Shown here piece by piece: positions 52,474 to 60,748 of a DNA stretch of 64,000 nt. Positions within the stretch are counted from its first letter, which is position 1. Each line of letters starts with the position of its first letter. This stretch comes from Hylemonella gracilis ATCC 19624 (GTDB taxonomy: Bacteria > Pseudomonadota > Gammaproteobacteria > Burkholderiales > Burkholderiaceae_C). The stretch is taken from contig NZ_AEGR01000042.1 of NCBI RefSeq assembly GCF_000211835.1, forward strand, positions 62,001 through 126,000, given 5' to 3'. The position numbers were made by a program, and so were the translations under genes. Below the pieces are notes generated by a model. It saw only the letters and a program-made list of their open reading frames with translations. It ran no database searches and was not told where the DNA came from.

Positions 52474-55200
52474 ATGAAAGCGGCCACGCCCCAAGCATTG
52501 CGCCAGCAGTACCAGGCCCGCAAGGTTGAGGTGCTCGCCACCATCGGTGAGGGCGGCACCTCCACGCGCGGGGTGCATGGCGTGCTGCGTCGCCTGGCGC
52601 GTCTGGCCGACGACACGCTGCAGACCCTGTGGGAACAGACCGGTTTCGGACCGCGCCCCACCCTGGTCGCCGTGGGCGGCTTCGGCCGCGGCGAGCTCTA
52701 CCCCGCCTCCGACATCGACGTGCTGCTGCTGCTGCCCGCGGGTTGGGTGGTGGATGGCCCGGGTGCCGACGAGGCACTGCGCCAGCGCATCGAGACCTTC
52801 ATCAGCGGCTGCTGGGACGCCGGGCTGGAGATCGGTTCCTCGGTGCGCACCATCGACGAATGTCTGGCCGAGGCGGAGAAAGACGTGACGGTACAGACCG
52901 CGCTGCTCGAATCCCGCGCGATCTGCGGCAACGCCACGCTCTACCGCAACTTCCAACGCCGCTTCAAGGCCGCGCTGGATCCACAGGCCTTCTTCGTCGC
53001 CAAGACGTTGGAGTTGGAGCAGCGCCACAACAAATTCGAGGACACGCCCTACGCCCTCGAACCGAACTGCAAGGAAAGCCCGGGTGGCCTGCGTGATTTG
53101 CAGACCATCCTCTGGGTCGCGCGCGCGGCCGGTTATGGCAAGAGCTGGGATGAACTTGCGCGCAAGGGCCTGGCCACGCCCTTCGAGGTCCGTCAGATCA
53201 AGCGCAATGAATCCATGCTGGCGCTGATCCGCTTGCGCCTGCACCTGACGGCGGGCCGACGCGAGGACCGGCTGGTCTTCGACCTGCAAACGGCCGTGGC
53301 GGCGCGTTTCGGCTACGGACTGAAGCCCCCCACGCTCGGCACCGGCGTGTCCTCGCAGCCCTCCGAGGGGGCTGTTTCGCCCAGGGGCGGCCCGGCGACG
53401 AAACCCGATCCAGCCGCGGAGGTCAAGACCAAGGTCCGCGCCAGCGAGGCGCTGATGCGGCACTACTACTGGGCCGCCAAGGCCGTGACCCAGTTGCGGC
53501 AGATCCTGCTGCTCAACATCGAGGCGCAGCTGAACCCCAAGACCCAGGCGCCCGTGCCCATCAACGAACGCTTCCTCGACCGCGGGGGGCTGATCGAGGT
53601 GGCGGACGACCGGCTCTACCTGAACCACCCGCACGCCATCCTCGAGACTTTCCTGGTCTACCAGACCACTCCCGGCCTCAAGGGCTTGTCGGCACGCACG
53701 CTGCGCGCGCTCTACAACGCGCGCAACCTGATGACGGCCAAGTTCCGCCAGGACCCGGTCAACCGCGCCACCTTCCTGCAGATCCTCCAGCAGCCGCAGG
53801 GCATCACGCACGCCATGCGGCTGATGAACCAGACCTCGGTGCTGGGCCGTTACCTCTGGCCCTTCCGCCGCACCGTGGGTCAGATGCAGCATGACCTGTT
53901 CCACGTCTACACGGTGGACCAGCACATCCTGATGGTGCTGCGCAACATGCGCCGCTTCTTCATGGCCGAGCATGCGCACGAATACCCCTTCTGCTCGCAG
54001 CTAGCCGCCGCCTGGGACCAGCCCTGGATCCTCTATGCCGCCGCTCTCTTCCACGACATCGCCAAGGGTCGGGGCGGCGACCATTCCGACCTGGGCGCCG
54101 AGGAGGTGCGCCGCTTCGCGCGTGAACACGGCATCGCGCGGGACGACGCGGCGCTGATCGAGTTCCTGGTGCGGGAACACCTGTCCATGAGCCGCATCGC
54201 GCAGAAGAGCGACCTGAGCGACCCGCAGGTGATCGCGGATTTCGCCCGCCACGTCGGCGACGAGCGCCACCTCACAGCCCTCTATCTGCTGACGGTGGCC
54301 GACATCCGCGGCACCTCGCCCAAGGTCTGGAACGCCTGGAAGGGCAAGCTGCTGGAAGACCTGTTCCGCTACACCCTGCGCGCGCTGCGCAACGGCAAGG
54401 ACGGCCCCGTCCAAGCACCCCACGCGGAAATCGAAGCCCACAAGCACCAGGCGCTGGCGCAGTTCCACGCCGCCGAGAGCCAGGCACCCGCGTTGGCCCA
54501 CGAAGCGCTTTGGAAGACCCTGGACGTGAGCTACTTCATGCGCCACGACGCGGACGACATCGCCTGGCACACACAGCAGCTCTGGCAGCACGTGGGCTCG
54601 GGCAAGACCCTGGTGCGCGCGCGCCCTTCCCCCGCGGGCGAGGGCCTGCAGGTACTGGTCTACACCCCGGACGCACCCGACCTGTTCGCCCGCATCTGCG
54701 GTTACTTCGACCAGAGTGAATTCAGCATTCTGGATGCGCGCGTCCACACGGCGCGCAATGGCTACGCACTCGACACCTTCCAGATCGTCGCGCCCGGCAC
54801 GCAGCAGGCAACGCGGGACGCCGAGCCGCCACGGGCCATCCTTGCCCAGGTGGAAAACGAACTGAGCCGCACCATCACCGAGGCCGCGCCCCTGCCCGCG
54901 CCGAGCAAGGGCCGCCTGTCACGCCGCGTCAAGCACTTCCCCGTCATGCCGCGCGTGAGCCTCAAGCCCGACGACAAGGCGCAGCGCTGGCTGCTGAGCA
55001 TCACGGCCAGCGACCAGACCGGCCTGCTCTACAAGATCGCCCGCGTGCTGGCCCGCCACCGCATCAACCTGCAACTGGCCAAGGTCAACACCCTGGGCGA
55101 GCGGGTGGACGACACCTTCCTGATCGATGGGCCGGAGCTGCAGAACAACCGCGCTCAGATCGAGATCGAAACCGAGTTGCTGGACGTGCTGGCCTCCTGA
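52474..55200 (+). CDS. glnD: GlnD, bifunctional PII uridylyltransferase / uridylyl-removing enzyme
   Basis: Nitrogen sensor of 908 residues. The nucleotidyltransferase site is [20 protein letters not shown] (66-85), the HD domain has [20 protein letters not shown], and two ACT domains follow, the last with [20 protein letters not shown]. It modifies PII proteins according to glutamine. Between FGYG and [19 protein letters not shown] a segment of about 37 residues is extra compared with the family; its DNA resembles the intergenic hairpin elements. The gene follows map by 55 bases. Confidence 0.95.
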   Translation: MKAATPQALRQQYQARKVEVLATIGEGGTSTRGVHGVLRRLARLADDTLQTLWEQTGFGPRPTLVAVGGFGRGELYPASDIDVLLLLPAGWVVDGPGADEALRQRIETFISGCWDAGLEIGSSVRTIDECLAEAEKDVTVQTALLESRAICGNATLYRNFQRRFKAALDPQAFFVAKTLELEQRHNKFEDTPYALEPNCKESPGGLRDLQTILWVARAAGYGKSWDELARKGLATPFEVRQIKRNESMLALIRLRLHLTAGRREDRLVFDLQTAVAARFGYGLKPPTLGTGVSSQPSEGAVSPRGGPATKPDPAAEVKTKVRASEALMRHYYWAAKAVTQLRQILLLNIEAQLNPKTQAPVPINERFLDRGGLIEVADDRLYLNHPHAILETFLVYQTTPGLKGLSARTLRALYNARNLMTAKFRQDPVNRATFLQILQQPQGITHAMRLMNQTSVLGRYLWPFRRTVGQMQHDLFHVYTVDQHILMVLRNMRRFFMAEHAHEYPFCSQLAAAWDQPWILYAAALFHDIAKGRGGDHSDLGAEEVRRFAREHGIARDDAALIEFLVREHLSMSRIAQKSDLSDPQVIADFARHVGDERHLTALYLLTVADIRGTSPKVWNAWKGKLLEDLFRYTLRALRNGKDGPVQAPHAEIEAHKHQALAQFHAAESQAPALAHEALWKTLDVSYFMRHDADDIAWHTQQLWQHVGSGKTLVRARPSPAGEGLQVLVYTPDAPDLFARICGYFDQSEFSILDARVHTARNGYALDTFQIVAPGTQQATRDAEPPRAILAQVENELSRTITEAAPLPAPSKGRLSRRVKHFPVMPRVSLKPDDKAQRWLLSITASDQTGLLYKIARVLARHRINLQLAKVNTLGERVDDTFLIDGPELQNNRAQIEIETELLDVLAS
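53320..53430 (+). repeat. In-frame insertion in glnD resembling the intergenic hairpin family
   Basis: CCCTCCGAGGGGGC (53359-53372) is followed by GTTTCG (53374-53379) and CGAAAC (53399-53404), which pair around a core containing GGGGCGGCCCGGCGA. Copy 3 has the parallel order CCCTCAAGGGGC, stem arm, CGGCCCGGC, stem arm. The insertion encodes about 37 residues ([20 protein letters not shown] in the middle) and keeps the frame. Confidence 0.65.
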
Positions 55201-55216
55201 GCCTGGCCTAGCCGGG

Positions 55217-55246
55217 CCAGGCCAGGCCAGGCCAGGCCAGGCCAGG
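55217..55246 (+). repeat. CCAGG pentanucleotide repeat, six copies
   Basis: Six perfect copies of CCAGG stand between the glnD stop and the end of the convergent anti-sigma gene. CCTGG before them can pair with the repeats, so the region may fold in RNA and act as a shared terminator. Repeats of this kind change length easily. Confidence 0.9.
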
Positions 55247-55252
55247 CCAAGC

Positions 55253-55969
55253 TTAGCGCCACAGCTTTCCACACAGGCCGCGGTACACATAGGGCTGCGT
55301 GGGGGCGGCAGGTCGAGCGCCCGCGGCCTCGAGCGAGACGGCGAGTTCCACCGCGGGGAAAAACACCTTTTCGGCGGGCTCGGGCAGTTCCACGCGGGCC
55401 CACGGTGCGTTGGGCAAGGGTCCGATCGCCATGACCGCGCCCGCCTTGTCGATGCGCCACAAGTACAAGGTCTGTCCTACAGGCACCGTCACCGGGCTGA
55501 CCTGCTTCACGTCCACCACGCGACTGTGTCGCAAACTGGAGATGACCAAGCCGGGCTGACCCTGTGCCGTGCCCAGCACGCCCACATAACTCTCAGGCAA
55601 CTGCATGCCCCTCTCTTGCCTGAGGTGCTCCTGCCACACCGCGGGCGTGAGGACGCCCATCGTCAGCCCCAAGGCCAAGGCGCCTGCGGGGATAGGCGCC
55701 AGCAGGCGACGCCACCAGGACAGCGCCGCCCTTTGTGGATCGATGGTCACCGAGGCAATGCGACGCCAAAGCCGGGCGCTGGGCTCTTGACGCGGCAAGT
55801 GCTCATGCAAGGGCGACAAGCGTTCCGTCCAAACATTCACTGCCGCCGCCAATGCCGGCTGACCTTGCATGACATGGTCGAAGCGCCTGCGCGCGCGGCC
55901 GCGCAAGGTACCCGCCACGTACGCGGCAGCCAGTGGGTCGATGGCGGAAGGGTTGCGGTACCAGTTCAT
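55253..55969 (-). CDS. Anti-sigma factor, RskA-like
   Basis: Membrane protein of 238 residues. The N-terminal AAAYVAGTLRGRARRRFDHV matches the sigma-binding zinc-finger-like start of this group, one membrane segment is LLAPIPAGALALGLTMGVLT near 90-110, and the periplasmic C-terminal domain has YLWRIDKAGAVMAIGPLPN and FFPAVELAVSLE as in the RskA C-terminal family. It would hold the ECF sigma factor at the membrane. Its start overlaps the sigma gene stop (ATGA), the usual arrangement. Confidence 0.88.
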   Translation of the reverse strand: MNWYRNPSAIDPLAAAYVAGTLRGRARRRFDHVMQGQPALAAAVNVWTERLSPLHEHLPRQEPSARLWRRIASVTIDPQRAALSWWRRLLAPIPAGALALGLTMGVLTPAVWQEHLRQERGMQLPESYVGVLGTAQGQPGLVISSLRHSRVVDVKQVSPVTVPVGQTLYLWRIDKAGAVMAIGPLPNAPWARVELPEPAEKVFFPAVELAVSLEAAGARPAAPTQPYVYRGLCGKLWR

Positions 55970-56535
55970 GCCAAGGCCTCCATGCAGCCCTTGAGCCGCA
56001 TCAAGCTGCGCCGGGTCCAGGCTTTGATGGTCCCCAGAGGCCGCTGCATGCGAGCGGCGATTTCCATGTGGGTCAGCCCCTCATAAAAAGCAAGCAGCAA
56101 CGCCCGCTTGGGCTCCGCTTCCAAGGTCCCCATGCAACGTCCCAATTGCACATCTGCCTCATCGGCCAGCAGTTGCTCCATGGGCGACCCGCCTTCTGCG
56201 GGGACGTCGTAGGTTTGCTCTTCGCCGAACTCGTCACGCCCGTGCAGTGACTCTTCCGGTTTGCGCCTGCGCAGCACATCGATGGCCCGGTGCCGCGTCA
56301 CCACGCACAACCATGCCTGCGTCCGGTGCTGGCCCGGCGCGGCCACGATGGACTGGTTCCACAGGGTGACGAAGACGTCCTGCAAGACGTCCTCGGCCAT
56401 GGCGCGGTCCTGCGTCACGCGCAGGGCGACCGCCATCAGCCGAGGCGCGGCCAGTCGATACAGGGCTTCAAACGCCTGGGCGTCGCGCAGCGCGATCCGC
56501 GCCAGCAAGCGGCTTACTTCGTCACGGTCATCCAT
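55966..56535 (-). CDS. ECF RNA polymerase sigma factor, SigK-like
   Basis: Sigma factor of 189 residues. Region 2 has AFEALYRLAAPRLMAVALRV, EDVLQDVFVTLWNQS and RTQAWLCVVTRHRAIDVLRR, and region 4 has LLLAFYEGLTHMEIAARMQR followed by PLGTIKAWTRRSLMRLK. It is encoded with its anti-sigma factor. TGAATCCAAA about 90 bases upstream resembles a motif before the lipoprotein gene, but the second half of the promoter is not clear. Stress by oxidants is the usual signal of this group. Confidence 0.92.
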   Translation of the reverse strand: MDDRDEVSRLLARIALRDAQAFEALYRLAAPRLMAVALRVTQDRAMAEDVLQDVFVTLWNQSIVAAPGQHRTQAWLCVVTRHRAIDVLRRRKPEESLHGRDEFGEEQTYDVPAEGGSPMEQLLADEADVQLGRCMGTLEAEPKRALLLAFYEGLTHMEIAARMQRPLGTIKAWTRRSLMRLKGCMEALA

Positions 56536-56635
56536 TCAGCGGAGCCCCAAGGTGCAAGTGAGGCCAAGCATACGGCATCGACGCAATACCGTTGGCCGCA
56601 GCATCAGCTTAGGGAGCTTTGGATTCAAGCACCTA

Positions 56636-56998
56636 TCAAGGCTTGACCACGTGCCACACTCCACCCACGCCGTCGCCCTTGCGATCGCCAGGCTGGGTGT
56701 CGCCCGTGTAGTAATACAGCGGCTTGCCATTCACCGTCCACTGACGGTTGCCCCCGCCCGCGTCGATGAGACCGAACTCTCCCTTGGCCACGGCTTCGGG
56801 CTTGGCCATGAACGCCGGCCAAACTGCGAGACAGCCGCTGCCGCAATTGCTCTTGCCCGGTTGATCCTTGTCAAAGGTGTAGACCGTGCGCCCCCCTGCG
56901 CCGGTCAGCACGCCATCACGCACGACCAGCTGAGCATGGGCTGCGCCAGCCAAGACGCCCAAGAGGGTGAACACTGCGGCAAAGAAGATTTTTTTCAT
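56636..56998 (-). CDS. Small secreted protein with YxxxD-type repeats (COG4315 family)
   Basis: Exported protein of 120 residues. The signal peptide is MKKIFFAAVFTLLGVLAGAA ending in AHA, with no lipobox Cys visible. The mature part has GRTVYTFDKDQPGKSNCGSG, CLAVWPAFMAKPEAVAKGEF and GKPLYYYTGDTQPGDRKGDG, followed by VWHVVKP, the repeats typical of the family. Function is unknown. The gene lies upstream of the sigma and anti-sigma genes in the same direction and has a candidate ECF promoter, so it is probably a target of that sigma factor. Confidence 0.88.
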   Translation of the reverse strand: MKKIFFAAVFTLLGVLAGAAHAQLVVRDGVLTGAGGRTVYTFDKDQPGKSNCGSGCLAVWPAFMAKPEAVAKGEFGLIDAGGGNRQWTVNGKPLYYYTGDTQPGDRKGDGVGGVWHVVKP

Positions 56999-57050
56999 GA
57001 TGTAGACAGCCTTTCAGATTGAATTTGGAGTCGCACCATCGCGCCTCTCT

Positions 57051-57082
57051 CCTAGAACGTTGGAGAGTTGCGTTTGGATGCA
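57051..57082 (-). promoter_or_regulatory. Candidate ECF promoter of the secreted protein gene
   Basis: On the minus strand TGCATCCAAA (57073-57082) and CGTTCTAGG (57051-57059) are spaced as -35 and -10 boxes, with 16 bases between CATCC and CGTTC. The start codon follows about 50 bases further on. The shape fits ECF promoters, which often have a CGT-type -10. Confidence 0.45.
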
Positions 57083-57202
57083 GGGGGTCAAAAAAATTTC
57101 AGCTGTCCGCGCCACGCCCCCAGAACACTGCGCCGCGGTTTTCGGGTTTATTTGGCAAAGAGCCCTTGTAGCCTTGCGGCACTGTGGAAGAGAATCGGTC
57201 GC

Positions 57203-59230
57203 ATGCATCCATCGTCCCTCGAACCCGGGGCCCCAGCAGCCCGCGACACCGACCTCCTGCCCAGGCCCAGCAACATGGGTTTCGTGCTGACGCGATTGCG
57301 GCTGATCTCTGGCCTGACCCTGTTCACCTTCGTCATCACGCATTTGGTCAACCACGCGCTGGGGCTGGTCTCGCTGGAGGTGATGCGAGCCGGGCAAGCG
57401 ATTTTCATCCTGGTGTGGCACAGCTTGCCTGGCTCCCTCTTGCTCACCTTGGCGGCGCTCACCCATCTGAGTCTGGTGCTCTACAAACAGGTGGTACGCC
57501 CGACCTTGCGCATGCCTGGGGTCGAGGGCGTGCGCATTCTGCTGGGCATCGTCACATTGCTGGGCTTGTCCTTGCACGCCACGCCCATGGTGCTGGAACG
57601 GCTGCGGTGGACGGGCTCTGGTCAGCCCGTGTCTTACCCTGATTTCATCGGCTTGTTGGCCAGCGGCGACCCGATGCTGTGGAACCAACTGATCCTGGTC
57701 ATCGCGGCCTGGACACACGGCTGCATCGGCGTGCACCTCTGGTTGCGTCTGCGTGACTGGTACCGCCGTCGCCAGATCCTGTTGGCAATCGTCGCGGTGC
57801 TGGTGCCGCTGCTCGCCTTGCTGGGGGTGCTGGCGGCGGCGCGCGCGCTGCCGCAAGGTGATGGGGCATATGGGCCACAGAGCGCCTCAGGCTACGGCGC
57901 TGCCGACGGCGCCTATGGGAACGCTGATGTCGGCGCTTATGGCGGCGGTTACGGCAACGTTGATGGCAACGTTGATGGCAGCGCCGATACCGGCGGTGGG
58001 AGTAGCCAAGGCGCTTATGGCGGCGGCTACGGTGGTGGCGACACAAGCAGTGCCGGCGGCTACTCCGGCAGTGAGAGATCCGGTTACGGCAACGATGCCT
58101 ACGGGTACGGCGCCAACGCGCGAGGCGCGTACGCGGACCCAGGTCGCCCGGGCGCGGCCTCGTGGCTGGGCAGCCTCCTTCCCGCGGACGCACATTCGGC
58201 CCAGTCGGTGATGGCCGCCTATGGCGTGCTCGGGCTGCTGTTATTGCTGATCGCCACGCGAGTCGGAGTGCGGGCCTGGGAACGCCGCCGAGGGTTGGTG
58301 AGCGTGCGTTATGCGAACGGCCGAGAAGTGAAGGCGGTGCGTGGGGCCTCGGTGCTGGACATCAGCCGCATGGGCGGTGTGCCGCACGCCTCGGTCTGCG
58401 GCGGACGCGGGCGCTGCTCCACCTGTCGGGTCCACGTCGACGCAGGCTGGGAAATGCTGCCGCCACCACTGGAGGGCGAGCAAAAAGTGCTGCAACGCAT
58501 CCACGCGCCCACGCGCGTGCGCCTGGCCTGCCAGCTCTGCCCGCGCCACGACGTGGCCGTCACCCCCCTGCTGCCCACCGACGCGCGGCCTCAAGATGCC
58601 CTGCCCTACGACCCCATGAAATTCGGTGTCGAACAGGAAATCGTGATTCTGTTCGCCGACCTGCGCGGCTTCACGCAGATGTCGGAGACCAAGCTGCCCT
58701 TTGACGTGGTGCACATCCTCAACCAGTACTTCGCCGAGATGGGTGAGGCCATCGAGTCCTCAGGAGGCCACCTCGACAAATTCATCGGCGACGGGATCAT
58801 GGCCCTGTTTGGTTTGCAGCATGGCGACAAAGGAGGTGTACGAAATGGGGCGCGGCACGCCATGGCTGCGGCCCGGGCCATGGGCGAGCGACTGACGGTG
58901 CTCAACACTCGACTGGCACAAGATCTGGCGACACCGCTGCGCCTAGGCCTAGGCATCCACGTTGGGCATGTGATCATCGGTGAAATGGGCTACGGGCGGG
59001 CCACCTCGCTCACGGCCATCGGCGACTCGGTGAACGTGGCAAGCCGGCTGGAGTCCGCCACCAAAGAGGCCGGCTGCGAGCTGCTGATCTCCGCCGAGGT
59101 CGCGCAGCGCGGTGAGCTGGATTTGTCGGCCTTCCCCGAACTGGACATCACCGTGCGCGGGCGGGAGGGCCAACTGAAGGTCTACGCCGTGCAGCACGCT
59201 TCGCATCTGCCGCGCTTTCAAGAAACTTGA
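57203..59230 (+). CDS. Membrane-anchored adenylate/guanylate cyclase with 2Fe-2S ferredoxin domain
   Basis: Protein of 675 residues. The N-terminal anchor has about six membrane segments (26-212) with many His: 47, 51, 73, 88, 125, 172 and 178. This recalls diheme cytochrome b anchors such as that of CyaC in Sinorhizobium meliloti. A Gly/Tyr-rich linker (about 219-318) and a last membrane segment (336-352) follow. The ferredoxin domain has Cys399, Cys405, Cys408 and Cys443. The class III cyclase domain has metal Asp486 and Asp530, Lys526 and GDSVNVASRLE. Adenylate cyclase is more likely than guanylate. A redox or quinone signal controlling cAMP is the best guess. Confidence 0.87.
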   Translation: MHPSSLEPGAPAARDTDLLPRPSNMGFVLTRLRLISGLTLFTFVITHLVNHALGLVSLEVMRAGQAIFILVWHSLPGSLLLTLAALTHLSLVLYKQVVRPTLRMPGVEGVRILLGIVTLLGLSLHATPMVLERLRWTGSGQPVSYPDFIGLLASGDPMLWNQLILVIAAWTHGCIGVHLWLRLRDWYRRRQILLAIVAVLVPLLALLGVLAAARALPQGDGAYGPQSASGYGAADGAYGNADVGAYGGGYGNVDGNVDGSADTGGGSSQGAYGGGYGGGDTSSAGGYSGSERSGYGNDAYGYGANARGAYADPGRPGAASWLGSLLPADAHSAQSVMAAYGVLGLLLLLIATRVGVRAWERRRGLVSVRYANGREVKAVRGASVLDISRMGGVPHASVCGGRGRCSTCRVHVDAGWEMLPPPLEGEQKVLQRIHAPTRVRLACQLCPRHDVAVTPLLPTDARPQDALPYDPMKFGVEQEIVILFADLRGFTQMSETKLPFDVVHILNQYFAEMGEAIESSGGHLDKFIGDGIMALFGLQHGDKGGVRNGARHAMAAARAMGERLTVLNTRLAQDLATPLRLGLGIHVGHVIIGEMGYGRATSLTAIGDSVNVASRLESATKEAGCELLISAEVAQRGELDLSAFPELDITVRGREGQLKVYAVQHASHLPRFQET

Positions 59231-59260
59231 CGCACCGAGCACAAGTTAGGCCAAGGGCAT

Positions 59261-59291
59261 GAGACGCTCAACCCAGGCCGTCGAGCGTCTC
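59261..59291. terminator. Inverted repeat between the cyclase and the convergent GntR gene
   Basis: GAGACGCTC (59261-59269) and GAGCGTCTC (59283-59291) are perfect inverted copies with a 13-base loop. There is no T run, so it is a weak or bidirectional terminator candidate. Confidence 0.5.
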
Positions 59292-59341
59292 GGGCCCCAC
59301 CCCAGAAACTGTGAAAGTTCGCTGCGTCTGTAAAGAAAGTC

Positions 59342-59998
59342 TCAGCTGTCGATCACCCGGCGCGTGAACGTTTCCAGGTAGTCCATCAGCGCGTCCGAGC
59401 TGCGCGCCGCGGCGTCGCCATTGCCTGTCGCGATGCCGTGCGCCAGCAGCGCGTGGCAGCGAGCCCCTTCGGCAATCTCGCCCGCGTGCTGGTAGGCATA
59501 CCAAAAGCGACGGCACTGCGTGACCAGCGGCACCACGGCCGTCACAGCCGAGGCATTGCGACAGGCCGCGTGGTTCACGGCGTCCAGTTCGTGATCAGCG
59601 CGCATGTAGGCCTTCAAATCATCCTTGGCCGCGGCCGCCACCATGCGCTCGGCGCACGCCACGATCTCGTTGCGCTCCGCCGTCGTGGCTCGGCGCGCCG
59701 AACAGCTGGCGATGACTCGCTCGAGCGTGCGCCGCGTGAGGATCACGTCCAGGTGGTTCGCCAGGTCGATCGGTGAGACCAGCAGACCGCGCCGCGGCTG
59801 CTGCACGATCAATCCGATGGACATGAGTCGCATCAGGGCCTCGCGCACGGGCGTGCGTCCGATGCCGACGCGCTCAGACAGTTCAGCATCCACGATGGGA
59901 CTGCCCGGCGGCAGCGCCATCGTGGAGATCATGGCCTCGATGGCCTCGTAGGCAATGTCCGCGTCGCGCCGCCTGACGCCGGCGCCCTTCTTCTGCAT
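59342..59998 (-). CDS. GntR-family transcriptional regulator (FadR/VanR group)
   Basis: Regulator of 218 residues. The winged helix has YEAIEAMISTMALPPGSPIV and DAELSERVGIGRTPVREALM followed by RLMSIGLIVQQPRRGLLVSP. The C-terminal all-helical ligand domain has YMRADHELDAVNHAACRNAS with the His/Asp metal ligands, and a later HALLAHGIATGN part. GGAGG stands eight bases before the ATG at 59998. It is divergent from a TRAP transporter and most likely controls it through a dyad lying between the two. Confidence 0.92.
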   Translation of the reverse strand: MQKKGAGVRRRDADIAYEAIEAMISTMALPPGSPIVDAELSERVGIGRTPVREALMRLMSIGLIVQQPRRGLLVSPIDLANHLDVILTRRTLERVIASCSARRATTAERNEIVACAERMVAAAAKDDLKAYMRADHELDAVNHAACRNASAVTAVVPLVTQCRRFWYAYQHAGEIAEGARCHALLAHGIATGNGDAAARSSDALMDYLETFTRRVIDS

Positions 59999-60044
59999 CA
60001 CACGTTCCTCCAGGGCAGCAATTGCGCCAACCATGGCACCAAAC

Positions 60045-60074
60045 TTGCTTGAGTACGCAGTGTACTACTAATAT
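60045..60074 (+). promoter_or_regulatory. Sigma-70 promoter of the TRAP operon with overlapping GntR-type operator
   Basis: TTGCTT (60045-60050) and TAATAT (60069-60074) are 18 bases apart. Between them AGTAC and GTACT (60052-60056 and 60062-60066) form a perfect dyad, AGTACGCAGTGTACT. A regulator bound there would block the promoter, as expected for GntR-type control by the adjacent gene. Confidence 0.7.
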
Positions 60075-60103
60075 ATTTCAAATATTCCAAAGGAATACCC
60101 AAC

Positions 60104-60724
60104 ATGCAGCAACTCGCCCCGCCCAGGCGCATCTCGCCGTCCAGTCTGGTGCTCGACGCCTCGGGCGCCGTGCTACGCCTAGAGCGCTGGCTGATCCTCG
60201 GCCTGATGGCGCTGCTGATGGTGCTGATCCTCGTGAACGTGGCGACACGCTATACCGGCATGCCGATCTACTGGATCGACGAGGCGGCGGTGTATTCAGT
60301 GGTCTGGCTGACCTTCGTCGGCGGCTCGGCAATGACGCGATTGCGCATGGATTTCGCAGTCACCCTGCTGACTGAGAGGCTCGGGGAGCGAAGTGCCGGA
60401 ATATTCAAGGTGAGCGCCGATCTGGGTGTGCTTGCTTTTGGTCTCGCCATGCTAGCGATGTGCTGGATCTGGATGGACCCGGTGGGCATCACACGCGCAG
60501 GTTTCGACGCCAAGGAGTACGCCAGTATCTCGTTCAATTTCCTCTACACCGAGCGCACGCAAACGCTGAATTGGCCCACTTGGTTGCTGCAAGCGGTGCT
60601 GCCACTGTTCTCGTTCACCCTGAGCCTGCACTCCATCGCCAATCTGGTGGAGGACCTGGGCTGGCAGCCACGACGCCGCCCGGTGGGTTTTCCGGTTTCC
60701 GACGCCGAAGCGGTCGTCAACTGA
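60104..60724 (+). CDS. TRAP transporter small permease (DctQ)
   Basis: Membrane protein of 206 residues with four hydrophobic segments: WLILGLMALLMVLILVNVAT, AVYSVVWLTFVGGSAMTRLR, LGVLAFGLAMLAMCWIWMD and WLLQAVLPLFSFTLSLHSIA. AAAGGA precedes the ATG. With the large permease 24 bases downstream and the DctP-type binding protein it forms a complete TRAP importer driven by sodium or proton gradients. Confidence 0.92.
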   Translation: MQQLAPPRRISPSSLVLDASGAVLRLERWLILGLMALLMVLILVNVATRYTGMPIYWIDEAAVYSVVWLTFVGGSAMTRLRMDFAVTLLTERLGERSAGIFKVSADLGVLAFGLAMLAMCWIWMDPVGITRAGFDAKEYASISFNFLYTERTQTLNWPTWLLQAVLPLFSFTLSLHSIANLVEDLGWQPRRRPVGFPVSDAEAVVN

Positions 60725-60748
60725 AGCATCAAGAGAAGAGGCCGCGCC

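Noticed and set aside
55217-55246. CCAGG run as a phage attachment site
   Set aside because: No tRNA, integrase or second copy flanks it.
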